A stretch of DNA of 64,000 nucleotides from Eubacteriales bacterium (GTDB lineage Bacteria > Bacillota > Clostridia > Oscillospirales > Oscillospiraceae): the NCBI GenBank assembly GCA_030531505.1, contig JAUNNH010000008.1:24741-88740 (forward strand). The letters run 5' to 3'. Below, in pieces: positions 36,323 through 44,351 of this stretch. The notes under the pieces are model-generated. The model saw only the letters and a program-made list of their open reading frames with translations. It was not told the origin of the DNA and did no database searches. Made by a program: the position numbers and the translations under genes. How positions within the stretch are numbered: the first letter of the stretch is position 1; every line of letters starts with the position of its first letter.

Positions 36323-36601
36323 GTGATCCATTTCTTTTCGGAGCTGCGCTACAAGGAGGTCATCGACATCCACTCCGGCTTTCGCCTGGGCTATGTCTGC
36401 GACGCGGAATACGACGACGCCGAGGGCCGTCTCCTCTCTCTGGTCACGCCGGGGCGGGCAAAGCTCTTCGGTCTGCTCGGCCGCGAGGACGACTATGTGT
36501 TGCCCTGGAGCTGCATCGCGCGCGTGGGCCGGGACATCATCCTGGTCGACACAAAGGAGGGGCCCGCCCGCCGGAAACGCAAAAAGCCCGGGCTGTTCTG
36601 A
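36323..36601 (+). CDS. YlmC/YmxH-family PRC-barrel sporulation protein
   Basis: The 92-aa protein has the PRC-barrel fold of YlmC/YmxH: SELRYKEVIDIHSGFRLGYVCD, then LFGLLGREDDYVLPWSCIARVGRDIILVD. Members are conserved in spore-forming Firmicutes and linked to sporulation, with no fixed biochemical role. I chose GTG 36323 because GGGGGTGAT ends five bases before it; GTG 36314 lies inside that site. The gene follows noc closely. Confidence 0.82.
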   Translation: MIHFFSELRYKEVIDIHSGFRLGYVCDAEYDDAEGRLLSLVTPGRAKLFGLLGREDDYVLPWSCIARVGRDIILVDTKEGPARRKRKKPGLF

Positions 36602-36679
36602 GTGTTAATTTCTTAGCGCCCTCTTAACGTTCTTCCTGCTATAATATGTATAGAAATAAAGATTTTTACGGGGGCTGCC

Positions 36680-37774
36680 ATGGATATCCACACAAACCGA
36701 CCGGGCTGGAAGCGCTACTTCCCTCTTTCGCTGCACGGCTGGCTCATCTATCTGGTCAGCATGGGGCTGGCCTCCGTTTTCTGCGTCCTCCTGCGGCAGG
36801 TCAGCTCCTCCGATGTCCACGTGCCGCTGATCTTCATTCTCGTCGTGCTGGTGGTATCGCTGCTGACAGATGGGTATTTCTACGGCCTGCTCGCTGCGCT
36901 CACAAGCGTCTTCACCGTGAACGTCGCCTTCACCTATCCCTATATGAAGATGGACTTCTCGGCCTACGGCTATCCGCTCACCTTCCTGACCATGGCCGCC
37001 GTCGGCCTCGCCGTCTCGACCCTGACGGCGCGCGTCAAGGCGCAGGAGCAGCTGCGGCGGGAGAGCGAACGGGAAAAGGTGCGGGCCAACCTCATGCGCG
37101 CGGTGAGCCACGATCTGCGCACGCCCCTGACCTCGATCAGCGGGTCCATCAGCGCCGTGCTGGAGGGCGGGCTGCCGCCGGAGCAGCAGCGGGAGCTGCT
37201 CGAGGACGCGCGGCAGGACGCGGACTGGCTCTGCCGCATGATGGAGAATCTGCTCTCCGTCACGCGCATCGACGCGGACAGCACCGCCGCGCTGCACAAG
37301 CAGGAGGAGGCGCTCGAGGAAGTGCTCGGCGCCGCGGTGCTGGCCTTCCGCAAGCGAAACCCCGCCGTCGCCGTCACGGTCTCCGTGCCGGAAACGCCCC
37401 TTTTCGTGCCGATGGACGCCGTCCTCATCCAGCAGGTCCTGCAGAATCTGCTCGACAACGCCGTGACCCACGGCGAGCGCACGAGCGCCGTCCGGGTCTC
37501 GGCCCGGCAGGAAGGCGCCGAGGCCGTGGTCTGCGTGGAGGATAACGGCGTCGGGATCGACCGCCGCCGGCTCGAGCATCTCTTCGACGGCACGCCGCAC
37601 GCCTCCGCCGCGGTGTCCCCGGACGCTTCGCGCGGGCTCGGCATCGGCCTGACCGCGAGCCGGACTATCGTCGAGGCGCACGGCGGCCATATCAGCGCCC
37701 GCAACCGCCCCGAGGGCGGCGCGGTCTTCACCTTTACTTTGCCGATGGGAGAGACAGAACATGACCATCCGTGA
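36680..37774 (+). CDS. Sensor histidine kinase, short KdpD-like
   Basis: The 364-aa kinase begins with a DUF4118-type membrane unit of about three to four spans (HGWLIYLVSMGLASVFCVLL, IFILVVLVVSLLTDG and others), then HisKA with MRAVSHDLRTPLTSIS (His144), and HATPase boxes N (QQVLQNLLDNAVTHG), G1 (VEDNGVGID) and G2 (GLGIGLTASRTIVEAHGG). It resembles the C-terminal half of KdpD without the N-terminal KdpD and USP domains. It overlaps the response regulator gene by 14 bases. No kdpFABC lies in the window. Confidence 0.9.
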   Translation: MDIHTNRPGWKRYFPLSLHGWLIYLVSMGLASVFCVLLRQVSSSDVHVPLIFILVVLVVSLLTDGYFYGLLAALTSVFTVNVAFTYPYMKMDFSAYGYPLTFLTMAAVGLAVSTLTARVKAQEQLRRESEREKVRANLMRAVSHDLRTPLTSISGSISAVLEGGLPPEQQRELLEDARQDADWLCRMMENLLSVTRIDADSTAALHKQEEALEEVLGAAVLAFRKRNPAVAVTVSVPETPLFVPMDAVLIQQVLQNLLDNAVTHGERTSAVRVSARQEGAEAVVCVEDNGVGIDRRRLEHLFDGTPHASAAVSPDASRGLGIGLTASRTIVEAHGGHISARNRPEGGAVFTFTLPMGETEHDHP

Positions 37775-38468
37775 CAAGATCCTCGTCGTCGAGGACGAAA
37801 AAAGTATCTCCAGCTTCATCCGCGCGATCCTGAATTCCAACGGATACGACGTGATCGTCGCCCACACCGGCAGCGAGGCCTTCTCCATGATCAGCTCCCA
37901 CTGCCCGGACCTGATCGTGCTCGACCTCGGGCTGCCCGATATGGACGGCATGCGCATCATCGAGTCCGTGCGCCAGTGGACGCAGCTGCCCATCCTCGTA
38001 GTGTCCGCGCGCACGCATGAGCGCGACAAAGTCGAGGCCCTCGACCGCGGCGCGGACGACTATATCACCAAGCCCTTCGGCGCGGCGGAGCTGCTCGCCC
38101 GCGTGCGCGTCGCGATCCGCCACACGCGTCTCAGCCTCGGCGGGGACGGGCTCGCGAACGCCGGGCGTTTCGTTGCGGGCGATCTCACCATCGACTATGA
38201 CAAGCACCAGGTTCTGATCGCCGGGGAGAACGCGCACCTGACGCAGAACGAGTACAAGATCGTCGCCCTGCTCGGCAAATGCGCGGGGAAGGTTTTGACC
38301 TACGACTTCATTCTGAAGGAGCTCTGGGGGCCACAGAGCCGCGGCAGCAACCAGATCCTCCGCGTCAACATGGCCAACATCCGCCGCAAGATCGAAAAGA
38401 ACCCCGCCGAGCCGAAGTATATCTTCACGGAGATCGGCGTGGGCTATCGGATGGTCGAGGGCGATTAA
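37761..38468 (+). CDS. OmpR/KdpE-family response regulator
   Basis: The 235-aa regulator has a receiver domain with the acidic pocket VVEDE, phospho-acceptor Asp55 in IVLDLGLPDMDG, Thr/Ser in LVVSART and Lys in DYITKPFGAAELLARVRVA. A winged-helix output domain follows (LTQNEYKIVALLGKCAGKVLTYDFILKELWG, here given only in outline). KdpE similarity is strong in the receiver part (ILVVEDEKSI, GSEAF). Its partner is the short KdpD-like kinase upstream. Potassium is the classical signal of the family but is not supported by neighbours here. Confidence 0.9.
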   Translation: MTIRDKILVVEDEKSISSFIRAILNSNGYDVIVAHTGSEAFSMISSHCPDLIVLDLGLPDMDGMRIIESVRQWTQLPILVVSARTHERDKVEALDRGADDYITKPFGAAELLARVRVAIRHTRLSLGGDGLANAGRFVAGDLTIDYDKHQVLIAGENAHLTQNEYKIVALLGKCAGKVLTYDFILKELWGPQSRGSNQILRVNMANIRRKIEKNPAEPKYIFTEIGVGYRMVEGD

Positions 38469-38478
38469 GGCCCTTAAC

Positions 38479-38526
38479 AAAAAGGACGGGTTCTTAGCGC
38501 GTTTTAGCGCTTTCCCGTCCTTTTTT
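38479..38526 (+). terminator. Terminator after the two-component operon
   Basis: Outer arms AAAAAGGACGGG (38479-38490) and CCCGTCC plus six T (38514-38526) enclose a second small stem AGCGC/GCGCT. Confidence 0.85.
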
Positions 38527-38587
38527 ACCCGGCTTTAATGATCTTCCATGCTACGATAGACGCATCCAGACAAGGGAGGATATGTTT

Positions 38588-39151
38588 ATGGATGTGTTGA
38601 TAAAAGAGCAGCTTGCAGAGGGCGAGAGCATCATCTGGCAGGGGGTCCCGGAGCCCTTTGAGACGCTGGACAAGACCAACAAGAAGCGCTTCTGGATCAC
38701 CCTGGCCGTCTGCATCGCGGCAGCGGCCGCCCTGGTGGTGCTCTACCTGGCCAACATCAAAGGGGAGCCCAAACCCGCTGTGCTCGTCATCATTCTGGTC
38801 CTGTGCGGCTTTGCCCCGGTACGCCGCTTTCTCGACGCCGCCGCGGTGCGGAAGCTGCGCTATCTGGTCACCGACCGGCAGCTGCTGATCGTCTCGAATG
38901 AGGTCAAGCGCGTCGCGCTCGCCCGCATTCCCGCATGCGCACTGCGCAACGATGCGGACGGGCATCTGAGTTTCCTGGCCGGCGCGCACGCGCTCAAGGC
39001 TCGGCCCAGCCACTGGCGCGACCTGGCCCTGACCGGCCAGCCCAACACCGAGCCGGATGAGCCGGTCGACTCCTTCGCCTTCTATGCCGTGGCCGACAAG
39101 GCCGGCCTGCGCTCCGCGATCCGCCGGGTTTTGCCGAACGTGCAGATGTGA
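38588..39151 (+). CDS. Membrane protein with a PH-like tail, unknown function
   Basis: The 187-aa protein has a cytoplasmic N-terminus (LIKEQLAEGESIIWQGVPEP), two adjoining membrane spans (FWITLAVCIAAAAALVVLYL and VLVIILVLCGF) and a C-terminal domain with LRYLVTDRQLLIVSNEVKRVALARIP, which resembles bacterial PH (YdbT-type) domains. I chose ATG 38588, eight bases after GGGAGG; ATG 38582 is too close to it. It stands between the KdpE-like terminator and an inositol-phosphatase-family gene. No function can be assigned. Confidence 0.65.
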   Translation: MDVLIKEQLAEGESIIWQGVPEPFETLDKTNKKRFWITLAVCIAAAAALVVLYLANIKGEPKPAVLVIILVLCGFAPVRRFLDAAAVRKLRYLVTDRQLLIVSNEVKRVALARIPACALRNDADGHLSFLAGAHALKARPSHWRDLALTGQPNTEPDEPVDSFAFYAVADKAGLRSAIRRVLPNVQM

Positions 39152-39165
39152 CCCCCCGTTTCCTC

Positions 39166-39194
39166 TCGACATCACGCTCCTTTTGTGCTATAAC
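39166..39194 (+). promoter_or_regulatory. Promoter of the inositol-phosphatase-family gene
   Basis: TCGACA (39166-39171), a 17-base spacer and TATAAC (39189-39194) precede ATG 39229. Confidence 0.55.
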
Positions 39195-39228
39195 GTTCAT
39201 CGTACAGCGCATAAGGGGCGTGATTTGT

Positions 39229-40017
39229 ATGGAAATGACCGAGAAGAAACGGATCCTGGACGCGATCTGCGCGGCGGAACGGGAGGCGGCCGGGCTGCTT
39301 CTGCACGCGCACGGCGTACTGGCTGAGTGCAAGACCGGCCACCGCGACGTGGTGACCGCCTATGACCGACAGGTGCAGGATCTGCTGCTCGAGCGGCTGA
39401 GCGCGGCCTGTCCGGGCGCGCGCTTTTTCTGCGAGGAGAACGACCGGCACGACGATCTGAACGCCGAGCATCTCTTCATCATCGATCCGATCGACGGCAC
39501 GATGAACTTCGTGCGCGGGCTGAACCACAGCTGCATCTCCGTCGCCTACCGGCACAGCGGAACGCTCGAGGCCGCGGCGGTCTGCAATCCCTATGTCAAT
39601 GAGCTCTTCACCGCCCTGCGCGGCGGCGGCGCTTTCCTGAACGGGCGCGCGATCCACGCCGACCCCGCCCCGCTCTCCGAGACCCTCGTCTGCTGCGGCA
39701 CCTCCCCCTATCGGGAGGATCTCACCGCGGAGACCTTCCGCCTGATCGAGGCTGCCCACCGCGCGAGCCTCGACGTCCGGCGCCAGGGCTCGGCAGAGCT
39801 CGATCTCTGCAGCGTGGCGGCCGGGCGCGCCGGGGCCTACTTCGAGCTCTCTCTGAGTCTCTGGGACTACGCGGCGGGCTGCCTGATCGTGCAGGAGGCC
39901 GGCGGCCTCTGCACGCAGCTGGACGGCTCCCCCCTGCCCTTCGACGGCAGCAAACCGGCGGTCCTCGCCGGCGGGCCGCAGGCATGGGCGGACTTCCGCG
40001 AACACATCGTCCGCTGA
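39229..40017 (+). CDS. Inositol monophosphatase-family phosphatase
   Basis: The 262-aa enzyme has the metal-binding motifs of the IMPase/CysQ/FBPase superfamily: FFCEEND with the first Glu, FIIDPIDGTMNFVRG (Asp86, Asp89) and the later SLWDYAAGCLIVQEAGG. Family members dephosphorylate inositol phosphates, PAP or sugar phosphates; the substrate is open. ATG 39229 follows AAGGGGCGTGAT. It has its own promoter and terminator. Confidence 0.9.
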   Translation: MEMTEKKRILDAICAAEREAAGLLLHAHGVLAECKTGHRDVVTAYDRQVQDLLLERLSAACPGARFFCEENDRHDDLNAEHLFIIDPIDGTMNFVRGLNHSCISVAYRHSGTLEAAAVCNPYVNELFTALRGGGAFLNGRAIHADPAPLSETLVCCGTSPYREDLTAETFRLIEAAHRASLDVRRQGSAELDLCSVAAGRAGAYFELSLSLWDYAAGCLIVQEAGGLCTQLDGSPLPFDGSKPAVLAGGPQAWADFREHIVR

Positions 40018-40028
40018 GGACAGCACAC

Positions 40029-40055
40029 AAACCCTGCGAGAATTTCGCAGGGTTT
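40029..40055 (+). terminator. Terminator after the inositol-phosphatase-family gene
   Basis: The arms AAACCCTGCGA and TCGCAGGGTTT form an 11-bp stem around a short loop, followed by GTCATTTT. Confidence 0.8.
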
Positions 40056-40105
40056 GTCATTTTCACGCCCTTTTGGCGTGTATAGGGGTGAAAGGAGAGG
40101 ATGAT

Positions 40106-40663
40106 ATGGACGATGCCGCCATCGTCGCGCTGTTCTGGGCACGCTCGGAGAGCGCGATCCGGGAAGCCGACAAGCGTTACGGCCCATACTGCACAGCCGT
40201 AGCCGGGCGTATCCTGCCGGACCCCGAGGACACCCGCGAATGTCTCAACGACCTGTGGCTCGCCGCGTGGCGCTCCATCCCGCCCCAGCGCCCCGGGAAC
40301 CTCCGCACCTACCTGGGGAAGCTGATGCGCAATCTCGCTCTTACGCGCTGGCGGGAGACACACCGCGAAAAGCGGGGCGGAGGTGAGGCCGCTCTGGCAC
40401 TGGAGGAGCTGGCCGCCTGTGTGGGCGGCGGGCCGGAACCTGAGCGGGCGCTGGACGCACTGGCGCTGCGCGAGGCTCTCAACCGCTGGCTGGCCGGGCT
40501 GCCGCTGCGGGACCGGCAGCTCTTCGTGAACCGCTATTTCTATGTATGCAGCGTGCCGGAGCTCGCCGAGAAGGCGGGCATGAGCCGCGAGAACGTGAAC
40601 AGCACGCTGTATCGGCTGCGGAAAAAGCTGCGGGACTATCTGGAAAAGGAGGATCTGCTATGA
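40106..40663 (+). CDS. ECF-like sigma-70 family sigma factor B, 185 aa
   Basis: This is a paralogue of the 185-aa sigma factor at 29747. It begins MDDAAIVALFWARSESAI, has region 2 (DPEDTRECLNDLWLAAWRSIPPQ in outline) and region 4 with ELAEKAGMSRENVNSTLYRLRKKL. ATG 40106 follows AAAGGAGAGG. Upstream lies an inverted repeat CACGCC/GGCGTG (40064-40080) directly before TATAGGGGTGA. Its stop overlaps the start of a membrane protein gene (ATGA), as in the first cassette. Confidence 0.85.
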   Translation: MDDAAIVALFWARSESAIREADKRYGPYCTAVAGRILPDPEDTRECLNDLWLAAWRSIPPQRPGNLRTYLGKLMRNLALTRWRETHREKRGGGEAALALEELAACVGGGPEPERALDALALREALNRWLAGLPLRDRQLFVNRYFYVCSVPELAEKAGMSRENVNSTLYRLRKKLRDYLEKEDLL

Positions 40664-42246
40664 ACGCGCTGCGCTTATTTGAAGCCGTCGGCGGGATCGA
40701 GGACCGCTACCTCGCCGAGGCGGACGCGCTGCGGCCCGCCGTACGCAAACGGCGCTGGCTGCGCGTCACGCTGATCGCCGCCGCCCTTACCTGCTTTTTC
40801 AGTATCGCCGCCTATGCCGCAGGTTGGTTCGGTCTGGGGGCGCGGGTCACGCCTGCGCAGGATCTGAGCCTGAGCGGCCTTCTGGGATCCGAAGAGGCGC
40901 AGGCCTATGCCGAATGGGTAGCCTTCCGGGACCCGTATTTCGAGCAGTTTCTCGACACGCAGGGCGACGGGCCCTTTGACTCGGACTGGACGGAGGAGAG
41001 TCCGGAGCTGCAGGCGGCCGCCGCGCTCTACGGCGCTATAGACCGCGAGAGCGCGGAGCGGCTGCTCGCGATCGCCGCGGCGCACAGACTGACGATCCAT
41101 ACCGACGCGCTCCGCTTCTCGGGCCGGAAAAACTTTCTCCGTGCAGCGGGTGTTCCGGCCTTTGCCGGGGACGCCGCGGATTACCGCGGCCTTGTCTATG
41201 AGGACGGGAGCTACGAGGCCGCGCTGACCCTCCCCCTCGACAGCGGAGAACAGCCTCTGACCCTGCAGCGCCATTTTGCCGGCGTCCTGCAGCCGACCGG
41301 CCTGGAACGAACGCTGGTTGAGACCGAGAACTTCATTGAGTGGAGCTACCGGAACGCACACGGGCAGGAGCTTTCTCTGGCGCTCTCCACGGCGGACGAG
41401 CATCTCTTCGCGAGCGGCAGCGAGCACGTCACCTCCACCGCGGATGCGCGTTTCCCCTTCTTCCTCCTCTACTCCCGCCCCGGCCAGACGCTGACCGCCA
41501 TGGGCAATCTGTACGGGGACGGCAGCGCTCTCGAGGAGGCCAGCGCACGGGCGCGGCTGGAGGCGATCGCGGACGCCCTCGACTTTGAGGCCGCCGCGGC
41601 GACCGAAAACGACACCGCATATTATCGGCCTTATACGCCCGTCTCCGCACCGGCAAACGGTGCCCCCGACCTCGCCTCCTTCCTCACCGTACCCGAGGTG
41701 CAGGCCAGTCTGGCTCTGCAGCGGGAGCTGGCAGAGGCCGCCGGGCTGGAGATCGGCCGCGGGGCAGAAGCGGCCGTGCACGGCGGCGGCGATCTCGATC
41801 TCCTGCGCAGCGGCGACGCGATCCCGGGCACGCGGATCGACGCGCTCCTGGAGGAGCTCGCCGCACGGTATGCGCTGCGGTATCCAGGCGCTTATAGCCG
41901 TCTCGCCGAGCCGGGCGCCTTCGGCGGCGAGATCCGCTACCGGCTCGACAACGGCGCGTTCGGCGGCTTTGACGAGGAGCGCTGTGAGTTCCTCTATCTG
42001 CCCCGCGGCAGCTTCTTCGCCGCGTCACTGCTCTACGCGCTGCCCGAGGCCGCTGAAAGCCCCGGCTGGTTCTACCAAAACGCAGCTGGCGACACAGTCT
42101 GGCTGTGCCGGACGGAGGGAGACACGCGCGTCGGCTATCTTCTCTACGAGAGCGAGGGCGGCTGGTTCCTGCTGCTCGTGAACAGCCCGGAGCTCTGGCA
42201 GCTGGAGGAGGCCGCCGAGCGGCTGCGCCTGAGCGAGCTGGGATAA
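40660..42246 (+). CDS. Large single-span membrane protein cotranscribed with sigma factor B
   Basis: The 528-aa protein has a 35-residue cytoplasmic N-terminus, one membrane span (VTLIAAALTCFFSIAAYAAG) and a long outer domain with no recognised family, partly rich in Ala and Glu. It shares topology and position with the 287-aa protein of the first cassette but is almost twice as long. Two similar stretches in the outer part (around residues 70-260 and 370-528) may be distant repeats, which I could not verify. It is an anti-sigma or sensor candidate by position only. Confidence 0.6.
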   Translation: MNALRLFEAVGGIEDRYLAEADALRPAVRKRRWLRVTLIAAALTCFFSIAAYAAGWFGLGARVTPAQDLSLSGLLGSEEAQAYAEWVAFRDPYFEQFLDTQGDGPFDSDWTEESPELQAAAALYGAIDRESAERLLAIAAAHRLTIHTDALRFSGRKNFLRAAGVPAFAGDAADYRGLVYEDGSYEAALTLPLDSGEQPLTLQRHFAGVLQPTGLERTLVETENFIEWSYRNAHGQELSLALSTADEHLFASGSEHVTSTADARFPFFLLYSRPGQTLTAMGNLYGDGSALEEASARARLEAIADALDFEAAAATENDTAYYRPYTPVSAPANGAPDLASFLTVPEVQASLALQRELAEAAGLEIGRGAEAAVHGGGDLDLLRSGDAIPGTRIDALLEELAARYALRYPGAYSRLAEPGAFGGEIRYRLDNGAFGGFDEERCEFLYLPRGSFFAASLLYALPEAAESPGWFYQNAAGDTVWLCRTEGDTRVGYLLYESEGGWFLLLVNSPELWQLEEAAERLRLSELG

Positions 42247-42252
42247 AAAAAC

Positions 42253-42296
42253 AAGACCGCCGCAGGCGTGATCCTGTGGCGGTCTTATTCTGTTTT
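42253..42296. terminator. Terminator after sigma cassette B
   Basis: The arms AAGACCGCCGCAGG and CCTGTGGCGGTCTT pair with one G-T, followed by ATTCTGTTTTT. It is shared with the convergent pyridoxamine kinase gene. Confidence 0.85.
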
Positions 42297-42298
42297 TG

Positions 42299-43132
42299 TC
42301 AGCTCTCCAGCATCCGGATGTAGTCCGGCAGCGCGAGCTCAAACTTCACGCCGTACCAGTGCTCCGGGTCCCCCTGCGTGAGCTCGATGCAGCGCACGGT
42401 GTAGTCCGCCGCGAGCGCGGCCGCCGCATAGGCGTCCTTCCCGTTCAAAAGCGCGCCGACAAAGGCCGCGGCGTAGACGTCGCCGGTGCCGTGACAGCCC
42501 TTGGCGATCTTCCGGTGCTCGTAGTAGCGCGTCTCGCCCTTCTCCCGCACCACGACGCCTGTGCGCCCCGGCGCGTAGCCCACACCGGTCAGCACGATCG
42601 TCTTCGCACCCGCCGCCGTCAGCCGGTCGAGCAGCGCTGCGATCCACGCCTCGTCATAGTCCTCGCGGTAGGGTGTGTCCGTGAGGAAGCAGGCCTCCGT
42701 GATGTTCGGCAGGATGATGTCCGCGCCGAAAGCGAGGCTCTTCATGGCCTCCACATAGGCCGCGTCGAAGGCGGGGTAGAGTTTCCCGTTGTCGGCCATG
42801 GCCGGATCCACGATCGTGACGCCATTTTCCGCGAGGAGCGTCTTGAAGATGTCCTGCACATACGCGATCTGCTCGGTGCTGCCGAGGTAACCGGTATAGA
42901 CCGCGCCGAAGCGGATGTTCTCCTTCTGCCAGTGGGCGGCGATGGCCGGGATGTCAGCGGTCAGGTCGCGGACCGTGAAGCCCGAAAAGCCCGCCGTGTG
43001 CGTGGACAGCACGGCCGAGGGCAGGATACAGGTCTCCATCCCCGCAGCGGAGAGGATGGGCAGCGCCACGGTCAGCGAGCACTGGCCCACACAGGAGATG
43101 TCCTGGATCGTCAGGATTTTCTGATATGCCAT
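42299..43132 (-). CDS. pdxY: Pyridoxamine/pyridoxal kinase
   Basis: The 277-aa ribokinase-like enzyme phosphorylates B6 vitamers. Its start KILTIQDISCVGQCSLTVALPILSAAG and STHTAGFSGFTVRDLT are typical of clostridial pyridoxamine kinases, and the C-terminal anion hole reads GCHGTGDVYAAAFVGALL with the catalytic Asp. It is divergent from a MocR-type regulator across a 133-bp region that carries direct and inverted repeats, the classical layout of PdxR control. Confidence 0.92.
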   Translation of the reverse strand: MAYQKILTIQDISCVGQCSLTVALPILSAAGMETCILPSAVLSTHTAGFSGFTVRDLTADIPAIAAHWQKENIRFGAVYTGYLGSTEQIAYVQDIFKTLLAENGVTIVDPAMADNGKLYPAFDAAYVEAMKSLAFGADIILPNITEACFLTDTPYREDYDEAWIAALLDRLTAAGAKTIVLTGVGYAPGRTGVVVREKGETRYYEHRKIAKGCHGTGDVYAAAFVGALLNGKDAYAAAALAADYTVRCIELTQGDPEHWYGVKFELALPDYIRMLES

Positions 43133-43148
43133 ATCGGATCCCTCCCAA

Positions 43149-43190
43149 GGATTATAAGTCGCTTGACTTTTTTGTATCTCGGATTATAAT
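43149..43190. promoter_or_regulatory. Direct repeats GGATTATAA between pdxY and mocR, overlapping promoters
   Basis: GGATTATAA occurs at 43149-43157 and 43181-43189, 32 bp apart, about three helical turns. The plus-strand promoter TTGACT (43163-43168), 16 bases, TATAAT (43185-43190) drives the mocR gene and overlaps the second copy; a minus-strand TATAAT overlaps the first copy. MocR/PdxR proteins are known to bind direct repeats. Confidence 0.6.
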
Positions 43191-43196
43191 GGGTAA

Positions 43197-43242
43197 CTGA
43201 CCTTAACACTATATCCAGATATATTATTTTTTATAAGGTCAG
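43197..43242. repeat. Inverted repeat in the mocR leader
   Basis: CTGACCTTA (43197-43205) and TAAGGTCAG (43234-43242) are perfect 9-bp inverted copies around an A/T-rich 28-bp centre. It lies downstream of the mocR promoter and may be a second operator or an RNA stem. Confidence 0.5.
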
Positions 43243-43265
43243 CTCCGGAAGGATCTGGAAAAGTC

Positions 43266-44345
43266 ATGAATTACACGATCGAAAAACACGGCGCGGAGAG
43301 CGCCTATATGCAGCTCTACCGGCAGCTGCGGGAGGATATCGTGGACGGCGCGGTCCCGCGCGGGATGCGCCTGCCCTCCAAGCGCACGCTGGCCGAGGAG
43401 CTCGGCCTCTCCGTCATCACGGTGGAGCACGCCTACGCCCTGCTGGTGGACGAGGGCTACGCCGAGGCGAAGCCGCGCAGCGGCTACTTTGCCGCCTTCG
43501 GCGGTCCGGCCGCCGGCCCCTTCACGCCGCGCCCGAGTCTCGCGGACATGAGCGCGCCGCGGCAGGCGCCGGAGGACTTTCCCTTCTCCACGCTGGCGCG
43601 GACCATGCGCGCGGTGCTGAGCGACTGCGACCGGCGCATCCTCGAGCCCTCGCCCAGCCGGGGCGTCCCGGAGCTTCGGGAGGCGCTGGCCGCCTACCTG
43701 CGGCGCAGCCGCGGCATGGAGGTCTCGCCGGAGCAGCTCGTGATCGGCGCGGGAACGGAATACCTCTACAGCCTGGTGGTACAGCTGCTTGGGCGGGAGC
43801 GGCGCTACGCGCTGGAGGAGCCCAGCTATGAAAAGATCCGTCTGGTCTACGAGGCCAACGGCGCGCGCTGCGAGACGCTCAGGCTCGGCCCGGACGGCAT
43901 CGAGAGCGAAGCGCTGCAGAGCTGCGATGCAGGCGTTCTGCATGTGACGCCCTTTCACTCCTACCCGAGCGGCGTCACCGCCACGGCCGCGAAGCGGCAT
44001 GAGTACGCCGCCTGGGCCCGGGAACACAGCGCCGTGATCGTGGAGGACGACTACGACGCGGAGCTCGCAAGTCCCACCCGCCGGATCGAGACCATCTTTT
44101 CACTCGCGCCGGACCGGGTCATCTATCTCAACACCTTCTCCAAAACCCTCGCGCCCTCCATGCGCACCGGCTTCATGGTGCTGCCCGAGGCGCTGAACGA
44201 GGCGTATCGGGCGCGGCTGGACTTTTATTCCTGCACCGTCCCCGTCTATGACCAGTTCGTGCTGGCCGCCTTCCTCGAGGGCGGGCACCTGGAGCGCTAT
44301 ATCAACCGCCGGCGACGGAAGCTACGCCGACAGAGAGAGGAGTAA
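43266..44345 (+). CDS. MocR-type transcriptional regulator, C-terminally truncated
   Basis: The 359-aa protein has an N-terminal GntR winged helix (AYMQLYRQLREDIVDGAVPRG, LPSKRTLAEELGLSVITVEHA) fused to a fold-type I aminotransferase domain (ELREALAAYLRRSRGMEVSPEQLVIGAG, EDDYDAEL, PLP lysine in YLNTFSKTLAPSMRTGFMVLP). MocR proteins are usually 450-480 aa. This one stops right after LERYINRRRRKLRRQREE, so about 100 residues of the C-terminal small domain are missing, and the next gene begins 6 bases later. The DNA-binding and PLP parts are intact. It is divergent from pdxY, which suggests a PdxR-like role. Confidence 0.82.
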   Translation: MNYTIEKHGAESAYMQLYRQLREDIVDGAVPRGMRLPSKRTLAEELGLSVITVEHAYALLVDEGYAEAKPRSGYFAAFGGPAAGPFTPRPSLADMSAPRQAPEDFPFSTLARTMRAVLSDCDRRILEPSPSRGVPELREALAAYLRRSRGMEVSPEQLVIGAGTEYLYSLVVQLLGRERRYALEEPSYEKIRLVYEANGARCETLRLGPDGIESEALQSCDAGVLHVTPFHSYPSGVTATAAKRHEYAAWAREHSAVIVEDDYDAELASPTRRIETIFSLAPDRVIYLNTFSKTLAPSMRTGFMVLPEALNEAYRARLDFYSCTVPVYDQFVLAAFLEGGHLERYINRRRRKLRRQREE

Positions 44346-44351
44346 AAACGC

